Program-made: the position numbers and the translations under genes
Assembly (NCBI GenBank): GCA_944324845.1
Contig: CALUXX010000011.1
Location: 1-43,018 of the forward strand
Origin: Candidatus Gastranaerophilales bacterium
Lineage (GTDB): Bacteria > Cyanobacteriota > Vampirovibrionia > Gastranaerophilales > Gastranaerophilaceae
Reading direction: 5' to 3'
Length of the DNA: 43,018 nt
In this document: positions 16,829-25,440 of the stretch, one piece after another
Numbering within the stretch: position 1 is the first letter of the stretch
Layout of the letters: every line of letters starts with the position of its first letter
The notes under the pieces: generated by a model
Told to the model about the DNA's origin: nothing
The model's database searches: none
Seen by the model: only the letters and a program-made list of their open reading frames with translations

Positions 16829-17944
16829 TTATCTCTTTTCTATAGGCAAAATAATCTCGTATCTGGTACCTTGCATAACCTCAGATTTTACTGTAATAAA
16901 TCCGTTTGCTCTCTTTATTAAAATACTTGCTATTCCAAGACGGAATGAACGTAACAAATTCTTTTTCCCTTTTTCCAGTTGTGCATAAGGATCACATAAA
17001 TACTTCATATCTTCATCCGCAATACCTACTCCGGTATCTCTGATTATTATATGCAAATAATTTTTTGGATTTTGTATTCTGAAAAAAGCACAAATATCTT
17101 CTCTAGGATTTGTTAATTCTACTGAAATATAACCTTTTTCAGTCATTGAATTTGCGACTTCTAATATATTTTGATAAGCATCTTGAAAAGCGTTTAAATC
17201 AGTATAAATATTACGATTAGCAACAGAATCACCATCAATCGCAAATACAACACCTTTTTTGCTTAATTCTTCTTCAAATCCTTTTGATAAAGATTTCACA
17301 AGTTCAACAACATCAAACGTTTTATAATTTGACTCATATATAGACGATTCTACTTTTGAAAAAGATAATAACTTGTCCATAAACTCTGAAAGTTCAGTAG
17401 AATTTTTGTGAATAATTTTAACATATTTAGACTGCTTTTCTGATAATTCTCCGCCTAATCCGTCAAGCAAACCTTGAGAAAATCCTGAAATCGAGCTTAA
17501 AGGTGAAGTTATATCATCTTCAACCTTTGCCAACATTGCATTTTTTTCACTATTAAATCTGATAATTTTATCTTCATTTTTAATTTCATTTGTTAAAGAT
17601 GTTAAATCACGAATTACAATATGATACCCACAAAAACGAGAAACCGCATTTAATTCAACATAAAATTCACGATCCGGAAGTATGGCTGTTGCCAACACTG
17701 GTTTAAATAATTCCAATGATTTTGCCAAAACAGACTTATAATCCTTAATGATATCTTGCAAATGATATTTCCCAAATCCACCATCTACAAACCCGAATAA
17801 TTCCTTTGCTCTTTTATTATAAGATACTAACAAACCGTCTTTATCAGTAACAAAAACAGCATCGGGAAGATTATTTAAGATATAGTAGGAAGAGAAGAAC
17901 CAACCTAAGTGTTTAAACATTCTAACTAAATTCATAATTTGCAT
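16829..17944 (-). CDS. PAS / histidine-kinase-like protein lacking the phospho-acceptor His
   Basis: A 371-residue protein with a PAS domain (about 22-115, [18 protein letters not shown]), a HisKA-like dimerisation helix pair (130-200) and a HATPase domain with N box, G1 ([11 protein letters not shown]) and G2. The H-box reads [12 protein letters not shown] where active kinases have xSHELRTPLxxI, so the His is Asp143. It probably cannot autophosphorylate there and may be a sensor that binds ATP or pairs with another kinase. There is no membrane segment. TATAAT at 17958-17953 lies eight bases from the ATG, suggesting a leaderless transcript. It is coupled to the MalK-type ATPase gene. Confidence 0.8.
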   Translation of the reverse strand: MQIMNLVRMFKHLGWFFSSYYILNNLPDAVFVTDKDGLLVSYNKRAKELFGFVDGGFGKYHLQDIIKDYKSVLAKSLELFKPVLATAILPDREFYVELNAVSRFCGYHIVIRDLTSLTNEIKNEDKIIRFNSEKNAMLAKVEDDITSPLSSISGFSQGLLDGLGGELSEKQSKYVKIIHKNSTELSEFMDKLLSFSKVESSIYESNYKTFDVVELVKSLSKGFEEELSKKGVVFAIDGDSVANRNIYTDLNAFQDAYQNILEVANSMTEKGYISVELTNPREDICAFFRIQNPKNYLHIIIRDTGVGIADEDMKYLCDPYAQLEKGKKNLLRSFRLGIASILIKRANGFITVKSEVMQGTRYEIILPIEKR

Positions 17945-18035
17945 TACATCCGATTATAGTATATAATACATCATAACATGAAAAATTTTTTGAAATATTG
18001 CATGTAAATTTTTGTAATCTTTTTATTAACAAAGT

Positions 18036-18069
18036 AGCAAAAAATTTTCTGGAGATGTTTTCTATTATA
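18036..18069 (+). promoter_or_regulatory. AGCAAAA-type promoter of the 110-aa gene
   Basis: GTAGCAAAAAATTTT begins at 18034 and a TATTAT box lies at 18063-18068. The leader to the ATG is about 52 bases and ends with AAGGTGAT as the ribosome binding site. Confidence 0.6.
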
Positions 18070-18127
18070 GGACGACATGATGGTATAAAGAAAATAGAAA
18101 TGTAATTTCTGAAAGTAAGGTGATACT

Positions 18128-18460
18128 ATGAGAGAAATCGACAACAAAAACGTTAATGGATTAAATTACAGCAAAAGCATCCAAAAACCAACAAATGATG
18201 GCGCTATTGTGCCAGAAACTCCGGCTATTTCGCAAGAAACAAAAGAAATTAAAGATCTTGCTAAAATGCCTGCTGCTTCACTTGGAAGATCTCAAATATC
18301 TTCAGACTCTACAGAAAGTGATATGATGTTTCTATTGAAAAACCCTAACGATGTTGCTCTTATGAATAAAATCATTGATAAATATCAAGAAAATCATTCT
18401 TATGAAGAAGCAACTCAACTTATCGATGCTTACAAGAACGAATTTCCGACTAAGAAATAA
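18128..18460 (+). CDS. Hypothetical small protein (110 aa)
   Basis: Unrecognised soluble protein. The first 60 residues are polar and probably disordered (for example SIQKPTNDGAIVPETP); the last 45 look like two helices (LMNKIIDKYQENHSYEEATQ). There is no signal peptide. It has the AGCAAAA promoter and the same AAGGTGAT ribosome binding site as the 108-aa gene at 22649-22975. The stop codon lies inside a perfect stem-loop. Confidence 0.6.
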   Translation: MREIDNKNVNGLNYSKSIQKPTNDGAIVPETPAISQETKEIKDLAKMPAASLGRSQISSDSTESDMMFLLKNPNDVALMNKIIDKYQENHSYEEATQLIDAYKNEFPTKK

Positions 18461-18477
18461 CAAGCCCGTTATTTCTT
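18452..18477 (+). terminator. Ten-base-pair stem-loop over the stop codon, no T-run
   Basis: AAGAAATAAC and GTTATTTCTT pair perfectly around the loop AAGCCC. The stem includes the TAA of the 110-aa gene. Without a T-run it is an unusual terminator and may instead protect the 3' end of the mRNA. Confidence 0.45.
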
Positions 18478-18605
18478 GGTCTGTTGTGTAATAGTTTTAT
18501 CAACGTTTACCTTTGTCCCCTTGGTTTTATTTCAATAAAGTTTTTAACATCCAAAATGTAGAGTTGTAATGTTTTCAAATTGTTTGATTTGAAAATTTTA
18601 CTATG

Positions 18606-19298
18606 CTATTTTTTAGCGGAATTTGCATAAAGTTTACTTTTATCAACTGTAGCAATAAATTTCACAGCTTCATTTGACGGAATTGCAAATCCAATACCTA
18701 TATTAGAAATATTATTATCAGGATTATAGATTGACTGGCTTATGCCTATTACTTCACCATCTGAATTAAGCAAAGGTCCGCCGGAGCATCCCGGATTTAT
18801 TGCAGCATCAGTTTGAAAACGATTTTTTACATAATCAATTCTTGATATTATTCCTTGGGTTAAAGTATTTGAAAATCCAAAAGGATTTCCGATAGATAGA
18901 ACTTTTTGACCAACCTTTACAGTTTCCGAATCCGCAAAAGAAACTGCCGTTAGAGATTTTTTAGGGTGAATTCTTATTAGTGCTAAATCTTTATTTTTAC
19001 CCATTTGAGCAACAAATTCAGCCTTGTATGTTTGTCCGTTATATGTTGTCACTGAAATTTCTTGAAAATTCTCGACAACATGAGAACCCGTCAAAATAAG
19101 TCCGTCAGGAGATACAATACAGCCTGTTCCTGCGGAAATTCCATCCTTTAATTGAGCTTCAATAGACACAATCGCAGGACTAATTCTTTCATATACGGCT
19201 ATTGCTGATAATTCTTCAGGGGTATAACTTGAATAAGCTATTTGGGGTGTTTGTAATAATGTTAATACTAAGAAAAATATAAATAAAAAATTACGCAT
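18606..19298 (-). CDS. HtrA/DegP-like trypsin-fold serine protease without PDZ domain
   Basis: A 230-residue secreted protease. After a signal peptide (about 1-23) comes a complete trypsin-like domain with the triad His73 (TGSHVV), Asp104 (KDLALIRI) and Ser172 (NPGCSGGPL; the usual Asn before Ser is Cys). The SIGNPFGF and FQTDAAINPG stretches are characteristic of HtrA. It stops right after the protease domain, whereas DegP and DegS carry one or two PDZ domains. It probably cleaves misfolded envelope proteins, with regulation different from PDZ-controlled relatives. Confidence 0.88.
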   Translation of the reverse strand: MRNFLFIFFLVLTLLQTPQIAYSSYTPEELSAIAVYERISPAIVSIEAQLKDGISAGTGCIVSPDGLILTGSHVVENFQEISVTTYNGQTYKAEFVAQMGKNKDLALIRIHPKKSLTAVSFADSETVKVGQKVLSIGNPFGFSNTLTQGIISRIDYVKNRFQTDAAINPGCSGGPLLNSDGEVIGISQSIYNPDNNISNIGIGFAIPSNEAVKFIATVDKSKLYANSAKK

Positions 19299-19379
19299 AC
19301 TAATAAACCTCTTTTATACAAATTATCCTATAGGTTGAGAAAAAATAAATACCTAGACAAGGTTTTTAATGTTTAGTTA

Positions 19380-19407
19380 TTGAAAATATTAAAATATTAA
19401 TGTATAA
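19380..19407 (+). promoter_or_regulatory. Canonical sigma-70-type promoter of ycf23
   Basis: TTGAAA and TATAAT are separated by 17 bases, followed by a leader with a GGAGG-type ribosome binding site. It is a useful contrast to the AGCAAAA promoters. Confidence 0.65.
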
Positions 19408-19449
19408 TTCAGTAAATAAAAGATTGTCATTGTAAATAAGGAGGAAATT

Positions 19450-20208
19450 ATGGCAAGAATTGATTCATTCAAACACGCACTAGAAGAAAAACGTGCAGTA
19501 AAAGTTATTGCAGGTATTGATAATTTTGACATTGAAAATATCAAAAAAGTTGTAACATCAGCACAAACAGCACACGCATCAGCAGTAGATATTTGTGCAA
19601 GAGAAGACATTGTTAAAGAAGTTCTTTCAATGACTGAACTTCCTGTATTCGTATCATCAATTGTACCGTCAGAGTTGGTAAGAGCGGTTGATTTGGGTGC
19701 AGATGCCATTGAACTCGGAAACTTTGATGTTCTTTATAAAAAAGGTGTTTCTTTTGATGTAAATGATGTTTTATCATTAGTTGAAGAAACTTTATCATTA
19801 TTAGGCGACAGAAAAACATTCTTCTCAGTAACTATTCCGGGTGAAATTTCAACAGCAGACCAAATTGCTCTTGCTGTTAAACTTGAATCTATGGGAATTG
19901 ATTTAATTCAAACAGAAGGACATTATTCAAACGACTCACACCTCGAAGGTGCAAGAGCATTGATGGATAGAGCAGAATTAACAATTTCAAATACAATTGA
20001 ATTAGTTAGAAATATCGAAACACCTGTTATGACAGCAACAGGTATCAACCCTACAACAGCACCGTTTGCATTTGCAGCAGGCGCATCTGCTATTGGTTGC
20101 GGATCTTGTGTTAACAAATTAACTTCAACAATTTCTATGATAGCAACAATCACATCATTAGTTGAAATCGCTAATAAAAATGCTGTTAAAGTAAAAGAAT
20201 TAGTTTAA
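19450..20208 (+). CDS. ycf23: Ycf23/DUF561 family protein
   Basis: A 252-residue TIM-barrel-like protein. The start ARIDSFKHALEEKRAVKVIA, then GIDNFDIENIKKVV and the late GASAIGCGSCVNKL stretch match the Ycf23/DUF561 family as I know it from cyanobacteria and plastid genomes. Its biochemical function is unknown; the barrel and phosphate-binding-like loop suggest a small-molecule enzyme. It has a strong AAGGAGG site and its own promoter and terminator. Its presence is the best single indication here of cyanobacterial ancestry. Confidence 0.85.
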   Translation: MARIDSFKHALEEKRAVKVIAGIDNFDIENIKKVVTSAQTAHASAVDICAREDIVKEVLSMTELPVFVSSIVPSELVRAVDLGADAIELGNFDVLYKKGVSFDVNDVLSLVEETLSLLGDRKTFFSVTIPGEISTADQIALAVKLESMGIDLIQTEGHYSNDSHLEGARALMDRAELTISNTIELVRNIETPVMTATGINPTTAPFAFAAGASAIGCGSCVNKLTSTISMIATITSLVEIANKNAVKVKELV

Positions 20209-20224
20209 ACTAATATACAATATC

Positions 20225-20261
20225 AAAAAAGACTTCTTATTTAATATAAGAAGTCTTTTTT
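20225..20261 (+). terminator. Rho-independent terminator of ycf23
   Basis: AAAAAAGACTTCTTAT pairs with ATAAGAAGTCTTTTTT around a TTAAT loop. Confidence 0.9.
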
Positions 20262-20290
20262 ATAGTTAATAATTTCATTTACGGTTTTAT

Positions 20291-20911
20291 CTATAATTTA
20301 AACTCTGCCCAGTCATTAATATTTACTTTATCAGCAACACCATCTTTGTTGAATACAATAAACATATGATAATTGCCATCAATATCCGGGAATTGCTTAT
20401 CACTTACGGTAATTTGGTCGAATTGTTTAGTTTGCGGATTTATCTGAAATATTGTATAGTCCTTCAAAGTGCTATCTTTTCGATTTCCATATTTTGTTAT
20501 AACAACTCTTTCTTTACCCCAAAATTGATAGTCAGCATCAATTGTGCGAAAATCAGAACCATTAGGAAATAAATCCCAATAAGTGCTTCCATTAGGATCT
20601 TTTGGGAGGTGTTTTGAAGAATCTGCTTTAACCTTGTCGATTTCACCAAACATTTTTAAGCCTGTTTTCTGAAGTTCTTTAACTTCATTCCTTAATTCTT
20701 GAGGCGTAATATTAAAAAGTTTATATAAAGTTGTTTCTTTAGGAGATACCAATTCCAAGAGTTTTTCAGCCATGGAATTATTTATGATAGGCGCGCCGGA
20801 GAAAGATACGCTGTCTTTACTTAAATTCTTATTATTAATACCAGCAGGCAAACCTCTATGGCTTCGGGTCTGTATTGAAATCGGTGTAATAGAAATAGGG
20901 TTAATGTTCAT
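20291..20911 (-). CDS. Hypothetical protein with SVSFSG motif (206 aa)
   Basis: Unrecognised. A polar N-terminal stretch with repeated Pro/Ile/Ser leads to DSVSFSGAP at about 32-40, the same F-x-G motif found near the N-terminus of other proteins here. A helical segment (45-90) is followed by a beta-rich C-terminal domain (110-206) with aromatic residues, such as YWDLFPNGSDFRTIDADYQF. There is no Sec signal. AAAGGAG precedes the start, and an AGCAAAA promoter lies further up. Confidence 0.65.
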   Translation of the reverse strand: MNINPISITPISIQTRSHRGLPAGINNKNLSKDSVSFSGAPIINNSMAEKLLELVSPKETTLYKLFNITPQELRNEVKELQKTGLKMFGEIDKVKADSSKHLPKDPNGSTYWDLFPNGSDFRTIDADYQFWGKERVVITKYGNRKDSTLKDYTIFQINPQTKQFDQITVSDKQFPDIDGNYHMFIVFNKDGVADKVNINDWAEFKL

Positions 20912-20960
20912 AATGAGTACTCCTTTTATATTTTAATTCCTTCTATATTTTATTGTATAG

Positions 20961-20990
20961 ATAGTAAAATGGATAAAAAAAATTTTTGCT
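20961..20990 (-). promoter_or_regulatory. AGCAAAA-type promoter of the SVSFSG gene
   Basis: On the minus strand AGCAAAAATTTT begins at 20990 and TACTAT lies at 20966-20961, the same spacing as in the other copies. Confidence 0.55.
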
Positions 20991-21072
20991 ATAAAAAATT
21001 TAATCTGTAACAATAGTTAACAATGAAAATATACTTGAACAGAAAGATTTTCGTGTTAGAATAATTGAGTAA

Positions 21073-21146
<74 letters not shown>

Positions 21147-21186
21147 AATAAGACAGGATAGAAAAACTATCCTGTCTTATTTTTTT
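21147..21186 (+). terminator. Terminator after tRNA-Arg
   Basis: AATAAGACAGGATAG pairs with CTATCCTGTCTTATT around AAAAA, followed by a T-run. Confidence 0.93.
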
Positions 21187-21187
21187 G

Positions 21188-21324
21188 CGATAGCGATGAG
21201 AACGCCAGTTTGCATTCGGAACGAGCGAGCCAAGAATGTAGCTGAGTGCCGATTAAATTGGCTGACCGCAGGTCAAAGAGGCACTCACGAAATTCGTTTA
21301 GGGCGAGCGAGGAATATATACTCA
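21188..21324. other. GC-richer non-coding segment with nested hairpin
   Basis: The stretch between the tRNA-Arg terminator and the acyltransferase stop is clearly richer in GC than the flanks. GAGTGCC (21244-21250) and GGCACTC (21280-21286) are complementary and enclose TGACC-GCA-GGTCA (21263-21275). GAGCGAG occurs twice (about 21223 and 21304). No open reading frame or known RNA is recognised. Confidence 0.4.
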
Positions 21325-22404
21325 TTATTTTTCGCAATCAACAGTCCGAAATAACTTTAAATTTGCGAGTTTTGATTTCATAAATTTCAAAAACTCTCCT
21401 ATATACGTTGTTGCGATTATTCCTACTACAAAGTAAAAATATGTTGTCTTTAGCGGGTAGTAAAACCAATATATATCAGAATTATTCTTAACATCAAAAG
21501 GTATCCCCTTCATCGCAAGAAAAGAATACGTTATTATATTAAACACAAGCAAATGATTTGCCATGATATGATAGGTATTTTGTCCGATTTTGTGAAGGAA
21601 AGTCCAATTCTTAATCTTTTCATAAAAACATTCAATAACAAATAAACTAATCCAAAAACCTGTAATGCTGGTTATTATTGGAACTATAAAATTATCAAAT
21701 TCACCCCAAACAAGAATATAACTTAACCCTATTCCATCTGCCGGCGTAAAATCTTTATTTGTAAGCCACAAAAGAGATTGCAATATTACAACAACCAAAA
21801 AGATTTTTGGCGTAAAAATATTATATTTTCCTTCAATTCTTGTCTTATAAACATGTCCTAAGTGAATTAAAAAAAGTGAAAACATTGTTCGCAACAGCAA
21901 TAGGATATACAAATTTTCGCTAAATCTTCCCAACTGAATAGCGCAAAGTGCAAAAATTGTATAAATACCCAGTTTTACAAAGTCATTACACCGAACATAA
22001 CTAAACAATTTATACACAATAAGACTTATAAATAACTGAGGAACGAACCACAATGGAGAAATTAAATCTATCTGATGCCCTGTTAAAAATGGAATCAATA
22101 ACTCATTTTTCAAAGTTATAGGCATCGCCCAAAACTTGCCGACAACAGGTGTAATTAAAATTGTAATACCTAAATAAACAACAGCATATATAAAATAAGG
22201 AACCATTAAAGACTTAAATCTTCTTTTCACGAACTCAAAGAAAGAATACTTTTCATTGAACAAAATTCCTGAAATAAAGAAAAATAATGCAACCTGAAAT
22301 GAGTATGGAGGAAACATGGGAATTAAAGAAAATTCCAAATGACCTGACACAACAATTAGAATTGCAAGAGCCTTTAATAAATTAATTTTATTATTATATA
22401 CCAT
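21325..22404 (-). CDS. Acyltransferase family 3 membrane protein
   Basis: A 359-residue polytopic protein of the acyltransferase-3/OafA type, which O-acetylates or acylates cell-surface sugars. The N-terminus reads INLLKALAILIVVSGHLEFS with the catalytic-type His, followed by LFFFISGILF and a RRFKSLMVPYFIY motif, then about ten membrane helices. The C-terminus is short and basic. The start at 22404 (MVYNNKIN) is chosen over 22458 because it matches the family N-terminus and follows AGG. No partner gene is adjacent, so the acceptor glycan is unknown. Confidence 0.87.
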   Translation of the reverse strand: MVYNNKINLLKALAILIVVSGHLEFSLIPMFPPYSFQVALFFFISGILFNEKYSFFEFVKRRFKSLMVPYFIYAVVYLGITILITPVVGKFWAMPITLKNELLIPFLTGHQIDLISPLWFVPQLFISLIVYKLFSYVRCNDFVKLGIYTIFALCAIQLGRFSENLYILLLLRTMFSLFLIHLGHVYKTRIEGKYNIFTPKIFLVVVILQSLLWLTNKDFTPADGIGLSYILVWGEFDNFIVPIITSITGFWISLFVIECFYEKIKNWTFLHKIGQNTYHIMANHLLVFNIITYSFLAMKGIPFDVKNNSDIYWFYYPLKTTYFYFVVGIIATTYIGEFLKFMKSKLANLKLFRTVDCEK

Positions 22405-22460
22405 ATCCGAACCTAAAGTATAATAAAGAAAAATATATTTCAACACGAAATATTGCACTA

Positions 22461-22490
22461 AAAAAGACTCTTTAAAATAAAGAGTCTTTT
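22461..22490 (-). terminator. Terminator after tRNA-Gln
   Basis: AAAAGACTCTTT and AAAGAGTCTTTT pair around a short loop, with T-rich ends in both orientations. Confidence 0.88.
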
Positions 22491-22495
22491 AAAAA

Positions 22496-22568
22496 CTGGG
22501 GCGGAAGGATTCGAACCTCCGAGATGGCTGGACCAAAACCAGCTGCCTTACCACTTGGCGACGCCCCA
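22496..22568 (-). tRNA. tRNA-Gln (anticodon TTG)
   Basis: Read on the minus strand, the acceptor stem TGGGGCG/CGCCCCA, the anticodon stem GCTGG/CCAGC with loop TTTTGGT, and the T-loop TTCGAAT are all present. The discriminator base is G, usual for tRNA-Gln. CCA is not encoded. Confidence 0.96.
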
Positions 22569-22648
22569 TTGGTTACGTGCCACATTTATTATTCTATACG
22601 CTAAATTATAATTGTCAATATCAAAACTAAATAATAATTAAATATCTA

Positions 22649-22975
22649 TTATAATTTTTTAATTGCTTTTTGTAAAAACTTGCCAACAACCAGTCCTAAT
22701 GCGCTTGTCCCGAAAAATGGCAACACTGTACCTATTCCTGCTAATATCCCCGGCAAATGCGGTGTTATTCCTTTTCGCATAACTCCAATTCCCATTGTTT
22801 TTACCGTTTGAATTTTTGTCAAACCTCTTGTATCTGAAAGCCTTTTTGCACATTTATAACCTGTTTGAACATCTCTTGGTAAATATGCAACTCCAAAAAC
22901 CTCTTTTGTTGCAGCTTTTGACAAATTTTTTGTATGATTATAACCAGATCTTACAACCTTTGAAACCTTACTCAT
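22649..22975 (-). CDS. Small basic protein with hydrophobic C-terminus (108 aa)
   Basis: Unrecognised. The first 70 residues are basic and polar. Residues about 72-98 (HLPGILAGIGTVLPFFGTSA and onward) are Gly-rich and hydrophobic, and the end (LQKAIKKL) is an amphipathic basic helix. This layout could insert into a membrane, as small tail-anchored or bacteriocin-like proteins do, but no family is recognised. The AAGGTGAT ribosome binding site and AGCAAAA promoter are the same as for the 110-aa gene. Confidence 0.6.
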   Translation of the reverse strand: MSKVSKVVRSGYNHTKNLSKAATKEVFGVAYLPRDVQTGYKCAKRLSDTRGLTKIQTVKTMGIGVMRKGITPHLPGILAGIGTVLPFFGTSALGLVVGKFLQKAIKKL

Positions 22976-22997
22976 AACACTATCACCTTTATTTCTA

Positions 22998-23031
22998 TAT
23001 ATATAAAAGCATTTATTTTTAGACTTTTGCT
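22998..23031 (-). promoter_or_regulatory. AGCAAAA-type promoter of the 108-aa gene
   Basis: On the minus strand CTAGCAAAAGTC begins at 23033 and a TATATA run lies at 23005-23000. Confidence 0.6.
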
Positions 23032-23158
23032 AGTAAATTATTAAAGCATGGCATATTTTTACAAGACTTTATACTTGTTATATATTTTATTTAACAAATA
23101 TATATTATCAATCGTTTACATTATTCCATTTTTTAGGTTTTTATGATATTTTAATAGT

Positions 23159-23824
23159 ATGAATAACACTATTAAAATTATAATTTTTGCAATAATTTTG
23201 CTAATTGCAATCGGGTTGGGAATTTTTGGATTATCTCAATTAAAAGTTGATGAATTTAGAAAAGCCGCCGTAATCTTTTTAGTTGATTCTTCTGCGTCTA
23301 ATCAAAAAGATTTAGCAGCTCAAAAAATGATTATTCGACAATTATGTTCTATGTTAGACCCTGAAGATCATATTAAAATGCTTAGAGTATCTGAAGATGC
23401 TTATATTATTTACGAAGGTTCTCCTCAATCAGGTTCTGATATTCGAAAAGCAATGGAAAAGTTTACACAACTTGATTCAAAAGAATACGGAACGGCCTAC
23501 GGTTTAGGACTTGATAAGGCTTTCGATCATGCTATTAATATGTCTAACGAAGGATATATTCCTGCTGTAGTTATTATTGGCGACTTGGAAAACGAAGGTG
23601 ATATAAACAAACAAATCGACTGGGAAGCTTTACCTAGCGAAGTGTCTAACGTTAGAAATAAAAATGAAGAATTTTCAATGATGTTCTTATACGCATCCCC
23701 TAAAAAATTAGATACAGTAAAAGAAGTTTTAGGACCTGTTTTAGGTGAAAACAATCTTATATTAGGTAATGAAGTAACAACAAGCAAATCACTTAGAAAA
23801 TTCTTACATGCTATAGGGAGGTAA
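23159..23824 (+). CDS. Membrane-anchored von Willebrand factor A-like protein
   Basis: A 221-residue protein with one N-terminal membrane helix (4-27) and a VWA-type domain. Strand one reads AVIFLVDSSASN, giving the metal site D43-x-S-x-S. TAYGLGLDKA could supply the third ligand Thr, and VIIGDLEN the later Asp. VWA domains bind protein partners through a divalent metal. It is the first gene of a tight three-gene operon (gaps of 2 and 6 bases) with a polytopic protein and a TonB-like protein, suggesting one membrane complex. Confidence 0.75.
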   Translation: MNNTIKIIIFAIILLIAIGLGIFGLSQLKVDEFRKAAVIFLVDSSASNQKDLAAQKMIIRQLCSMLDPEDHIKMLRVSEDAYIIYEGSPQSGSDIRKAMEKFTQLDSKEYGTAYGLGLDKAFDHAINMSNEGYIPAVVIIGDLENEGDINKQIDWEALPSEVSNVRNKNEEFSMMFLYASPKKLDTVKEVLGPVLGENNLILGNEVTTSKSLRKFLHAIGR

Positions 23825-23826
23825 TT

Positions 23827-25434
23827 ATGGAAATAGAAATTACCTATGGAGAGGTTTCCAAAAGGTTTAAGGATCTATCCACCATTGTTATCGGAAATAA
23901 CAATGCGGATTTTGTAATTCCTGAATTGTCAGATAATGAAGTATTAAAGTTAATTTATACTGATAAATATAATAATTATGTTTTAATAAACCAGTATAGG
24001 AATATGAACATATTATGTAATGGTAGGAATTTTTCTAAAATTTTGGTTACTCCTGAATTTGAAATATCTATCAATTCTTTAAAAACATCAATTACCGCAA
24101 AAATAACAAATTCAGAAGAAATACCTAAAAAAAATGTAGAAATTGAACAACATACGATTACAAAAAACGAAACACCAATACACACTAATACTACAATTAA
24201 ACAGGAGCATGTTATGCAAACTTCTAATAATATTTTTGATTGCGAAACTGAGAAAAATAGAATTTCTATTATTAAAGAAATTGGCTTTAAAGCTGCTGAA
24301 TTTAAACAAAATATCAAAACCGCATCTAATATCAATTTCATTCTTACAGCTGCAATGGGAATATTATCAATTATTTCAGCATTTGCTATTACAAATTACC
24401 TATTAGGTTTAAAAATTGATAGCTCATCTTCTACCATAAATTTGACTACAAATTTTTGGTTTTTAGCAGGTGCTGCATTAATAATTTTAGCAGTATGTAT
24501 AACACTTAAATATGCCGTAAGCTCACTTGTTAACTTTAACTCTGCTACTACTAGAGCTTTTGGAACAAGTAGCGTCATTCAAAAAACTATTATTGGCATA
24601 TGTCTATGCTTCCTTTTTGTAATTTATGTTTTAAATTTATCCTATTACAAGCCTGTTTCAGGATTTAGTGCGTTCTTTATAGCACTTTTATTTGTTGGGG
24701 GATTAGGCGTTGTTACTATTGGCAGCGGATATTTTCACGGACAAATAAAAATTCTTAAAAGACACCTTGATGGATACGAATATAGAGAAGATTTTGAAGC
24801 TGTTATCAAAAATTATAGAATTTTGATTTCTACTTACTTAAATAAATTAAGCACAAATAAAATCAATTCTATAAAAAGTAATCTTGTAAACAATCAACTA
24901 AAAATGGTATTGGAAGGAATGATTGGTATTATAACAGCTCCATTCCTTGCTTATGGTGTTTCTAATACTTTAGCAAGTTGTTTCCCTGAAGCTGCAAACT
25001 GGGTTAGAATTTCAGGATTAAGATTTAGTCCAATATTCCTTGTTCTTGCTACTTTCTTAATTATTTTCGCATTTTTCTCTTTTGTCAGAGCTTTTACTAT
25101 CGGAAAACAAATAAAAGGTTCTGAAATTATAAAATATGATGGTTTCCATGACTATAACAGACATGGCGTTACTATCTTAGGTCTTGATTCAATGAGAAGC
25201 CTTGAACGCGAGAAAAAAATCGTTATGTTTATCGCTTGTTCTATTATCATTATTGAATTTACAATGAACGTTTCATACTTCATTACAGAAATTGGCGGAG
25301 ATATTCAAGGAATGTTTTTGAGTATTATGACAGCTTTTGTTCCTACCGCATTATTGATTGCTGAAACTCATATGCTTAGTGCAACTATGTATAAAATTCA
25401 TAATTTGAATGAATTATTAGAAAGTTTGGATTAG
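23827..25434 (+). CDS. Polytopic membrane protein with FHA-like N-terminal domain
   Basis: A 535-residue protein. Residues 1-95 form a beta-rich domain (TIVIGNNNADFVIPELSDNE) that resembles a degenerate FHA domain, lacking a clear Ser-x-x-His. A polar Thr/Glu-rich linker with QHTITKNET (about 105-135) follows, then roughly eight membrane helices between 165 and 520 in two blocks separated by a soluble helical segment (about 305-355). No transporter family is recognised. A GGGAGG site precedes the ATG. As the central gene of the operon it is probably the membrane core of the complex. Confidence 0.65.
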   Translation: MEIEITYGEVSKRFKDLSTIVIGNNNADFVIPELSDNEVLKLIYTDKYNNYVLINQYRNMNILCNGRNFSKILVTPEFEISINSLKTSITAKITNSEEIPKKNVEIEQHTITKNETPIHTNTTIKQEHVMQTSNNIFDCETEKNRISIIKEIGFKAAEFKQNIKTASNINFILTAAMGILSIISAFAITNYLLGLKIDSSSSTINLTTNFWFLAGAALIILAVCITLKYAVSSLVNFNSATTRAFGTSSVIQKTIIGICLCFLFVIYVLNLSYYKPVSGFSAFFIALLFVGGLGVVTIGSGYFHGQIKILKRHLDGYEYREDFEAVIKNYRILISTYLNKLSTNKINSIKSNLVNNQLKMVLEGMIGIITAPFLAYGVSNTLASCFPEAANWVRISGLRFSPIFLVLATFLIIFAFFSFVRAFTIGKQIKGSEIIKYDGFHDYNRHGVTILGLDSMRSLEREKKIVMFIACSIIIIEFTMNVSYFITEIGGDIQGMFLSIMTAFVPTALLIAETHMLSATMYKIHNLNELLESLD

Positions 25435-25440
25435 GTTTCT

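Noticed and set aside
22795-22977. 60-aa open frame on the plus strand
   Set aside because: It is antisense to the 108-aa gene, which has a promoter and a good ribosome binding site; the plus-strand frame has neither.
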